Shown here one piece after another: positions 11,117 through 21,186 of a stretch of DNA of 22,300 nt (its first letter is position 1; the number at the start of each line of letters is the position of its first letter). The translations under genes and the position numbers were made by a program. The DNA is from Pigoraptor vietnamica (lineage: Eukaryota; Opisthokonta; Filasterea): NCBI GenBank assembly GCA_943704525.1, contig CALSCQ010001146.1:1-22300 (forward strand). The letters are read 5' to 3'. The notes beneath the pieces are model-generated. The model ran no database searches. It saw only the letters and a list, made by a program, of their open reading frames with translations, and was not told the DNA's origin.

Positions 11117-11516
11117 GACCGCGCCCCGCCGGAACGGCACTTAACTCAGGCGACTCGCTTGCAATCCCGGGCTCGTCGCGGCGCTCGCAATTGTCGACAG
11201 TGGCGGAGACGCAGGCGGCTTGTCGCTGCGCGCTTCAACGAGCGAGTCGAAGCGAGGCCGTTGGAGCGCTCAAGTTTTAGTGTTTTCATGTTACCATCAA
11301 TGTTACCCTTTAAATGACATCATGATGACGTATGATCTGTTGCTGGGAATGTGCGCGGTGGTATGCGCTGTTCCACTTGGACCCGCAGAGAGTGAAACAA
11401 AAGACGCTGCGAGAGTTTTTGGGTAGATGCAGGCGAATAAGCGCATTCTGGAGCATTTCTGCGTCGTTCTCTCTCTCTGAAATTTGTCTCGTGCTGCCTT
11501 GTTGGCACTATCGAAA
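11117..11516. promoter_or_regulatory. Intergenic region: 3' UTR of the LicD-like gene and promoter of the PIH1 gene
   Basis: 400 nt with no convincing exon. It holds the perfect palindrome CATCATGATG at 11318-11327, flanked by TGA..TGACGTA so that it resembles a CRE/bZIP-type site, and two nearby TGTTACC motifs. A CT-rich stretch lies just before the PIH1 ATG. Regulatory meaning is inference. Confidence 0.4.
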
Positions 11517-13712
11517 ATGACGGGGCCTAAGGAGGACTTCAAAGTGACGCCCGAGGTGTGCGGCTGATCCCTCCTTCAATTGCACTTCCTTCCACGTGCC
11601 TTTATTTCTTTCTATTACGTGAATATGCGGTTGCGTGCGTGAGAAGCGGCTGTTACTTGACGCGTGATGGGATGCAGAAGTCTTGGCGACCGTGAGGCAC
11701 ACCGAGCGTGCCGTGTTTTGGCTGCTGTCGCTGACGTTGTGTATGGTGTCCAGGAAATGGACAAACTCGAAAAGGCATTCAAGGACGAGAAATTCCGCAA
11801 GATGTTCATGGAATACATGGACGAAATTTCCGACCCCGAAAACAAGAAGGTGGGTGTGCCGCATACACGCTTCCCACAGCGCTGCATTTGTTCTGCTTGC
11901 ATTCAGGCGAACGTTACTTGTGTCTGTTCTCGTCGTCGCGACGTCACAGTCTGCTTAGCCCGTTTCCCCCGTCTTTTCTCTGAATCCAGAAATACGAAGA
12001 AGAGATCCTTCGGCTTGAGGCCGAGCGCGGCGTGAACGCAAAGTTCTTGCATCCGACTGCCGGATTTGTCGTCAAGACGCGCGAGGCGAAGGCGGGCGGC
12101 AAGAAGGTCTTCATCAACGTGTGCTCGTCCCCGGAGATCCAGGAGGCCAAGGGGGTGCGCGAGCAGGGCGGGTCGGGCACTGGCATACGATGGACGCTGC
12201 CCCACAGCCTCGTGCCGGCGAGGGACGACAAAGATAAGGGTGGGATGCTTGTGGCGGGTCACCACGATATGCGACGTGTTTTGCTCGTTGAGTGCATACG
12301 CGATAGCTCTTCTGTAGGCGAATTGTTTGCTTTGGGTGCATCCACGATAGCTGTGCGGTGTTCGAATTGCTGACGTGGGGTATTGTGATGCTCGCAGCGG
12401 GCGAGGCATGCGTCGTGTACGACGTCGTATTTCACCCGGACACTGTGAAGCTTGGCGCGGCCGACCCCCGCTTTAAGGACATGCTTGCGAAGACGGCGAT
12501 GGAGGGCGTCGCCGGCAAGTTTGGCGTCGTGCTAGAGAAGAGTGGGTGGAGTCGCGAGGGCAAAGAGATTCGTAATTGTGTACTTGGGAGCAGAGAGGTC
12601 AGAGGGGCGAGAGAGGAGGGGGTCTTGGAGCGCATATTGTATTGCGATCAACTCGCACGTGTGTTCAATCGTGGTGTGCGCAGAGTACTCAACGCCCAAG
12701 ATGTCGTACAAGGGCACACCCTCAGCCGCCATCATCCGCGAAGCGACTGCCTCCTCAGGCCGTGACAAGGACGCGCCCATTGGCCCTCCTGACCTATCGC
12801 AAAAGCTGCCGAAGATGGCCGAAGCGGTTGCGAGCGCAAAGCCCGCAGAGAAGAAGGCGACCGCCGAGGTGAAAGTGGCGAAGGACGCTGCGGAAGAGGC
12901 GCACGCGGGTTTCCGCGTTCCCAAGTATTCGCTGACGCACCGCGGGGAGTTTGACATGGGGGAGTTTGTGGAGGGGCCGGCGTCCGTGCGAAGCTCGCGC
13001 CCGAAGGAGCTTGTCTATGCGATTTCCTTGCCTCTGCTGGTGAGTGGACACGACAACTGTGGTGCGCGCCCGCGTACGTGTGTGCGTTTGTGTCCGCGCG
13101 CGGTTGGCGCGACGCGCTCTTTGGGACACGTTTATCGTCTCACATTGTTCTTTGTTTCTCGCACTATCTCGTTGTTCATCGTCCCATATTGTTCTTTGTT
13201 TCTCGCACCACGTTGTTGTTATTGTTCTTGGTGTGGTGTGGTCTAATTTTCCCTGCGTGCGACAGAACGGGGCGTCTGAGGCGGTGCTGGACGTGCGCGG
13301 CGACGAGAAGGTCTTCAAGCTGACCTCTGAAGCGCCGTCGAACTACCTGCTGGAGATATCCGCTCACGCCATTGTCGTCGCTGCTTGCATGGACGCCGGT
13401 GCTCTACCTGTGCTTGTCGTCGCAATTGTTTTCCCTCGCAGACAATCGCCCCTGCACTCGTCACACGCGCACACATGAAGCACAGCCACTCATGCAACAC
13501 AATGCCGTTTCCTTGACCTACCTTTCTTGCCTTCCGCCGAGCACATTGCCCTCCCTTACGAAGTCGACGATGAGAACGGGTCCGCCAAGTTCGACAAGAA
13601 GAGCAAGGTCCTCACCGTCACCCTCCCCGTCAAGCCCGCGGCTCCCGCGCACGTGGCGTTTGCGGATGCCCCTGCCGAGCCCGAAGTTGCCGAAGTCGCG
13701 GCTGAAAAATGA
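11517..13712 (+). CDS. DNAAF2-like: PIH1-domain protein, kintoun/DNAAF2-like dynein preassembly factor
   Basis: Predicted exons: 11517-11555, 11754-11849, 11990-12239, 12398-12541, 12684-13039, 13266-13373 and 13542-13712, about 387 residues. PIH1 proteins work with HSP90/HSP70 and R2TP-type complexes; kintoun helps assemble axonemal dynein arms in the cytoplasm. Seen: an N-terminal helix with FRKMFMEYMDEISDPENKKK, GFVVKT near 70-75, KKVFINVCSSPEI, VVYDVVFHP at 135-142 and PKMSYKGTP: the PIH1 domain in order. A Lys/Ala-rich linker precedes a C-terminal CS-like domain with LPYEVDDENG and AKFDKKSKVLTVTLPV (about 335-361), typical of kintoun. The first exon is only 39 nt. The last junction is the weak point: no good donor follows NYLLEIS, and I used ATT|GTCGTC at 13373 with an acceptor at 13541, both tentative. 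PIH1D1 is the alternative name; the EISDPENKKK block favours kintoun. Confidence 0.8.
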
Positions 13713-14228
13713 GATCGCCACAGTCACTATAACACGTAATGTACAGATAACTTTCAAACATTTTATTGGGCCAACTTTCGTGCGCGAACTGCGGCCCGTT
13801 TGAGTGATCGCCAGCCGAGTACCGCACTTGACGCGCGCGTGGCGTCGGATGGCTAGCCGCGCACGCGTAAGTGATGGCTAGCCGCGCACGCGTGGTGGTC
13901 CCCTGAGTTCACGACGCCACTGTTCAACGCCACCGATGGCTAATCAAGGCCCGTCCCGCCACGCGCTTGAATAACCTGCTTCGCGCGTAACTTGCGTTTT
14001 GTAGGTGCGCACGTAGCCGGGTCCAGACTGAAAGACGACCAACTTTAACCTGGCGTTTCCTATCGTCAACACAGATTCATTTGAACGTATGGTGAGGGTT
14101 AGTTAGTTAGTCATTGCCTCAACGATCCGGGGTGTCACCTTCCACGTGCTGACACTTTTTGTGTCACTCAACAATTTTCCGATGCAAAAGCTACAACATC
14201 GCTGCAGACTGCTGCCTGTCTGTGCAAA
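13713..14228. promoter_or_regulatory. Intergenic region between the PIH1 gene and EMG1
   Basis: 516 nt without a supported exon. It contains a 21-nt direct repeat in two copies (13848-13868 and 13873-13893), a partial third copy near 13935, and a GTTAGTTAGTTAG stretch at about 14098. It should carry the EMG1 promoter. No RNA gene was recognised. Confidence 0.45.
13848..13893. repeat. Tandem 25-nt repeat, two copies
   Basis: Two identical 21-nt units beginning GATGGCTAGCCGC and ending ACGCGT, separated by AAGT, so the period is 25 nt. Each holds the palindromes GCTAGC and ACGCGT. A third start, GATGGCTAA, lies at 13935. The repeat sits about 340 nt upstream of the EMG1 start codon. Confidence 0.9.
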
Positions 14229-15844
<1,616 letters not shown>

Positions 15845-16136
15845 GCGTCGTGCAACGCCAGCGTTTGCGTGCGTGCGTTGAAATTGCGTGCGGGAGCGTG
15901 CGTGCGTGTGTGCGTGCGTCCGTGTTGTTTCTAGGCGCCTCGTCGGGCGTTACCGAGACTCAGTGAAATTCCGGCTGTCTCCCGACCACAAGATATCTAT
16001 GTGGCACGGGCGGGATAATTGTAGATTTTGAACCTGCGCAATTTTAACTGTCAGTTACGAGTTTGGCGACGTGTCGCCTGACGAATGTCAAAACGGCAAA
16101 ACTCGTAACCCTCGCCGTTCACAACATTGTGTCACT
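15845..16136. other. Convergent 3' region between EMG1 and the receptor kinase
   Basis: 292 nt between two tail-to-tail stops, presumably both 3' UTRs. The first part has a GTGAGC donor candidate and a TTTCTAG acceptor at 15934, followed by a 31-codon open stretch in frame with EMG1. No other gene is seen. Confidence 0.5.
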
Positions 16137-16577
16137 TTAGTCCCCACTGCCGAGCACCTCCTTGATGCCCAGCCGCAGTTCCCTCTCAGAGTCCGCAGCC
16201 TCGACATCCCCGGACGCCGACTCATCCACAGCCGGCAAGTGCGCCGCCGACCCCTGGCGCCGCTGCTTCACCATCCTGTCGGCGTCCCAGTTAAGGACAC
16301 CGAACGAGTCCGGGTCCATGCCCGTGATCAGGTCCGAAACTATCTCGTACGTCGGCCGGTCGTCGGGGTCCTGCGACCAGCACGACTGCATGAGGATCGT
16401 ATACGAATCGCAACCGCCGGGAATGGGCGAGGGCCGACAGAGGTTTTGCGAAGTCATGTCGAGCAGCGTTTCGGCGGCCATTCGCTGAAGCTCGTCTTGG
16501 TACGGCAGGCAGCGCGCGAGTAGCTCCCACATGATGATGCCTGTGAATGCGCGGGAAGGTCGGGAAAATGGGAACCA

Positions 16578-16620
<43 letters not shown>

Positions 16621-17059
16621 AGGGCTGACCCGTCGCAGAGAGAGAGAGAGAGATAGAGGAAGCCAATGACTCGAGTACCCAGTGGGGCATGGACAAGCGG
16701 AGGAACGCACGAACCGAAGCTGTACACGTCGCACTTTTCCGATACCGGTCTGGATCCAGTTGCAATCTCCTGTGGCGCAGGACGAAGCGATGCATCAACA
16801 TCCACTCCGAAGGACAGGAGATAGAAGCGATCGCAGCAGGTTATTGTGGTGGGATTGGGTTTAGGAAAGAAAACTCACCGGCGCCATCCAAAGAATCGAA
16901 CCGACGCACGACACCTCCGTGTCCGACAGCAGCTGGTCCGTCTTGAGCGCCGCAAGCCCAAAGTCAGACCTTCGAGGGTAAAGGGCAACAGTGTTGAGAT
17001 TGCACGAGTCTCCATCGCAAATGCGGCAGGCATTTAGAGTATGGAAAAACAGGCCATCA

Positions 17060-17090
<31 letters not shown>

Positions 17091-20000
17091 GCACGCACGC
17101 ACACACACACACGCACGCACACACACACACACACATGCACGCACACACACACACACGCACGCACACACACACACACACACACACACGCACGCACGCACGC
17201 ACATACACACACACACGCACGCACGCACGCGCACACACACACACACGCACGCACGCACGCACGCACACAAACACACACACACACACACGCGCGCGCGCGC
17301 CCCAAGAAGGAGGAATAACGAGAACGGAGTCGTGACCTTCACCCACACTTTAAGGCGCATAAATTCGTCGATTAACAAGTTCGGCGATTTCTGCGCAATT
17401 GTGAACGCCGGATGAGGCATGCGAAAGCCGAACGCCCGACGCATCCACAGCGAGAGGGTCACAGCACACGCGCAGCCATCCACATTGCGTGATATTTACG
17501 TTACGCACCAGGTCGAGGTGTAGAATGGGTGGCTTTGCGCTGTGGAGGTACTCCATGCCCTTGGATGCGCCGATGGCTGTTGAGATGCGCGCGAGAGAGA
17601 AGAGGGAGAAGACGATATAAGAGGGACGAGAGAGGGGGGGGCAGGGAGAGCGAGAGAAGGGGCGTCAGGCATGGCACGGGCACGCCAAGTGAACCGATGC
17701 GGCCAGGGGCAACTGGGTGTCGCTTGAAGAGAGCAATTGAACTCACCGAAGCTGAGGCGCAGTGGCCAGTCAAACACCACGTCGTTTTGATCGAAGAGCT
17801 GCGAAAACGGCACCCGTAAGCACGTAAGCAGGAAAAAGAGGGAAGGGCTAACGGAACGTAGGCGAACAAGGCGTGCGCACAAGAGATTCACGTAGAGACG
17901 CGTTGCACAGCGTCTACCCACATCAAGGAGCGAACCGCGTGCCATGAATTCCGTCACAATGCAGAGATTGCCGGGCTGCGCAAGTGATGAGGGCGTAAGG
18001 AAAAGTGGATAATTCACGAACAGATGACAATTCAACGAACAGGTGGCGGCGAGGGGGAAAAAACAGGCGTGTACTGACATCGGCCAAGCGAGAAGCACGG
18101 AGGAGGATAAAGGCGAGGTACAAATAGTATCCGTACCTTCAGACACGCGCCCATGAAGATGACGATGTTCGGATGGCGCAGAGCCACCATGGTTTTGATT
18201 TCTCTGCAACGGACCAGCGTGTTAAAGATTGCGGGAAGCACCAACAAGACGCAGGGCAGTGTCCACACGTCACCAACAGAGAGAGCGGGACGGAGGAGTC
18301 TGGGAGAGGCGCGCACGCACTCGGGCGCGATGGACCCCAAGACGAGCGGCGGCACCCACTTTTTGAACTCGGCAATGTCGGAGAGCATCCGCTTCTTCTC
18401 GGACTTGGACGCGCGGCTCTTTCCGCTCCCGCGACTCTTCTCGCTGCTCCCCTTGCTCTTTCCGCTCTTTTGCGCGCTCCGCGTGGCATCGTCCCTCCGC
18501 GTTCGCACGACCGTGTTGCACATGGTCCGATACATCATCTTGTTGCCCCCCTCGAACGTCTTCGTGGCCGGCTCGTTCGAGCGTGGGGGTAGAGCGTCGG
18601 TCGTCATTGGCTTCGTGTCCGACGACCCTTCGTTCGACCTCTTCGAAGCTTTCGAAATCTGAGACGAGAGGTCGGAAGATATCGACAGCTCTTGGCTGGA
18701 TACCGTCTTGACCGCCACAATTGCGCCGCGCCAGCTGTGCATTGCGTGGAAGGTGAGCAGAACATCCACAACCACATGCAAGATCAACGGGACCAAAAAA
18801 AAAAAAAAAAAAAAAAAACGAACTGTGCACGACAAGGGCGACACAGGCACGAAACACTCACCGCGCGCGATAAACCTTGCCGAAGGACCCCTGCAATATT
18901 CCTCCTCGCGTTAGTACAAATCAGACAAGCTAAGACTAGGGCTGGGGGAAGATGTGTGTGCATGTGTGTGTGTGCATGTGTGTCTGTGTGTACGCATGTG
19001 CGTGCGCGTTGTGTGTGTGCGTGTGTGTGTGTGTGCGTGCGCGGCGAGTGTGTTGCGCGGGCGGGTGCTTGTGTAGAGATCTGGTACAAAACGAGCGCGA
19101 GACACGACGCAACATAGCTCTCACCTCGCCCACGAGGCATTCTATCCGCAGGTCCTTCACGTCGATGAGCCACGTCGTCTTGTCAGTGCCACCGCGCGCC
19201 TTCATCACGCGAAAACCCGCAAACAGCGCAATGACCACAAGAGCTCCGCCGACGGACACGCCGACAGCGACGGGAACGACGTTGGTTCCCGAGGACGACG
19301 CCGGCACATACGACACTGCACGTAAAACGAGCAGTCAAAAAGTTAGGTACAGAGATGAGTGTGGAAAGATGGTGACATTCGTTCCAAGGCAAGAGGCCCA
19401 TGCGAGGCGCGTGCATCTCAATGCGCACAACCGTGACACCCCCCCTCCTCACCCCCCCCCCGTCTCTGGGCTAAAGCACGGGTCGAAGACTCACCGCCGG
19501 TGCTCTTCGGGTACAGCAAGTCGTAGGCCTCTGCGTACACACTGCGATTGTTGCACTGCACCTGCATCAGCACCTCGCGCGCCTTGTCGCGTATGACATC
19601 CGGCACGAGGACGTTGTTCGTCTGCGCCGTGATGTAAACGGCCGCGTCCGACGAGTAGCACCAGAGCAGAAAGGCGATCATTCCCACGGCCGCATCGCAC
19701 TTATCGGGCGGATACTCGAGATTCACGATAACCGTCGTGATGACGGCCATCGGGTAGCTGTAGTCGCCGTACGAGTCGGCGATCGGCGCGTAGAGGTACG
19801 ACGTGTTCTGGAAGAGGCTCGCCGTCCCGTTCAGCGCGCTGTCAATGTTTGCGCGACTCGCGTCAACGAGGTTGCCGTGGCGGTTGACGATGCGAGCCGT
19901 CGGCAGCCGGGCGTTGCACAAATTATCGCTCGACGCCGACGTGTCGAGATAGCCGATAGAGTACGGCACGACGCTCACCGCGGCCGAGATGCCGGTGCTG

Positions 20001-20629
20001 CGGCTCGCGCGAATCACCGAGGGGATCATATGGTCCCACGCAACAGTCGTTGCCACACGGGACGCCCACTGGCCGCCGCTGAAGGAATCCAGTGCGCGCG
20101 TGAAGGCTTCCGTGGTCCCGCTCTGGTCGGACCGCACGACGACCTGGATGCGCGCGGCAGGGAGCGTAACGTTGGGGTTGAGTGCCGTCAGGCGCGTGTC
20201 GTTCCAGGACGTGATGGTCCCATTGAAAATGCCGAGGACCGTCTCGCGGGAAAGAGCGAGCGACTGCAGCCCGTCCACGTTGAACGCGAGTGCAATCGCG
20301 CCCACTATGGTCGGGATCATGCGGAGTGACGGGGCCGACGCCTGTTCGGACGGCGTCAGCGGCGCCTCGCTACCCGCGAACGTAAGGTTCCCCGAGATCA
20401 TCATCGACTTGCCGACGCCACTCCCCGTGCTGTTGTACTCGATTTGAAACTTCGCGGCCAGGTCCGGGCGACTCGCGACGAAAGCGTCGATCCACGAGCG
20501 GTACGTGATGGCCGGGAAAGATGCGCCTCCACCCTTAACGACAGTGACAGCGGCGCCGCTCTCAATCTCGAAAAACCATGCGAGCGCCAGCAGCGGCAAC
20601 AGCGCCGCGAAGCGCCGGTGCGCGCGCAT
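16137..20629 (-). CDS. Receptor-type TKL protein kinase with a PstS-like (phosphate-binding protein) ectodomain
   Basis: Twelve exons, in transcript order: 20629-19495, 19315-19125, 18890-18862, 18734-18321, 18203-18137, 17975-17922, 17798-17747, 17576-17509, 17390-17347, 16969-16879, 16769-16715 and 16540-16137; 2604 nt, about 867 residues, all phases agreeing. Residues 1-27 form a signal peptide ([16 protein letters not shown]). Residues 28-350 match the PstS fold: [38 protein letters not shown] and [12 protein letters not shown] line the anion site in known PstS proteins. Eight N-X-S/T sequons fit a secreted domain. One membrane helix lies near 391-415. The kinase follows: GEGSFGKV glycine loop (441-448), VAVK with Lys461, a 120-residue Ser/Lys-rich insert, [15 protein letters not shown], catalytic loop HLDLKSPN (Asp669), SDFG (687-689), WMAPE and DVYSFG. 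The domain resembles MAPKKK/Raf-type TKL kinases. The loop is HLD, not HRD. The ligand is not known; phosphate or another small anion is inference. Confidence 0.88.
16584..16617. repeat. (AT)n microsatellite in kinase intron 11
   Basis: About 17 AT units in the intron at 16541-16714, followed by a short GA run near 16638-16652. Confidence 0.95.
17059..17300. repeat. Long interrupted (CA)n/(CGCA)n repeat in kinase intron 9
   Basis: About 240 nt of alternating CA blocks and CGCA blocks ending in a CG run, inside the 377-nt intron 16970-17346. It is GT-rich on the kinase sense strand. The intron separates the exon after the catalytic loop from the DFG exon. Confidence 0.95.
18795..18818. repeat. 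Homopolymer A24 in kinase intron 3
   Basis: Twenty-four A on the plus strand, T on the kinase sense strand, within the intron 18735-18861 about 60 nt before its acceptor; it may serve as a polypyrimidine tract. Confidence 0.9.
18953..19042. repeat. TG-rich simple repeat in kinase intron 2
   Basis: Interrupted TG, TGCA and TGCG units in the intron 18891-19124. Here the kinase sense strand is CA-rich, opposite to intron 9. Confidence 0.88.
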
Positions 20630-21186
20630 GGCGCCCCGAACAAAAAAATGAGCGCTGTGTATATAAAAAGAGCAGTACGACCGTCTACGACTACAACACG
20701 CCTCGCATGGTACACAAGCACGCACGCGCGTGGACGCAAAAGGTGCAACAGAGTCCCGCGTGCGGGCAGACGGCCAAGTCGCTCAGTCTTGTGACTTCGA
20801 AGAAAAAAGGTGATTAATTTATTAAAGGACCCCTTGGATAAGAAAAAATTCCACACAAGTTGGGTCATAGTTAATCCGATACAACAGGCTTCAGTATCGA
20901 AATCTACATAGTAACTGGAATTTAGTCGACTTATTTGGGTGCCTGGAAACCGCGGGAAAACAATGTGACGCTGCACTCGTTTCTTGTCCTTTTCCTCTCG
21001 TTTCCTATGCCGCACGAAACTGTGCCGTTAGTATCCTTTCCCTCTCCATAGTGTATTGTACCGAATGGGCTCCTCGTGCCGCTCCCGTGAGAAAGAAAAA
21101 GAAAAAGAAAAAGAAAAAAACGGGCGATCAATAAAGCGATCATCGTCAATCCTAATGTTCCATTTCCGCACGCCACCTTTCATAAC
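20630..21186. promoter_or_regulatory. Divergent intergenic region between the receptor kinase (-) and the unknown gene (+)
   Basis: 557 nt holding both promoters. It is more AT-rich than the rest of the window. A TATATAAAA element lies at 20660-20668, about 30 nt from the kinase start codon; it reads best on the plus strand, so its owner is unclear. A (GAAAAA)n purine tract runs at 21091-21120, about 70 nt before the plus-strand ATG. No exon or RNA gene is recognised. Confidence 0.45.

Noticed and set aside
16137-20629. Virus-derived or bacterial contaminant origin of the PstS-like kinase
   Set aside because: Twelve exons with introns like those of neighbouring genes, N-glycosylation sequons and a signal peptide rather than a lipobox make it a resident nuclear gene. 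Ancient transfer of the PstS part remains possible but cannot be judged from this sequence.
20655-20670. TATA box of the kinase gene
   Set aside because: TATATAAAA reads best on the plus strand and lies only about 30 nt from the minus-strand ATG, so assignment to either gene is not secure; kept only as a note in the intergenic entry.
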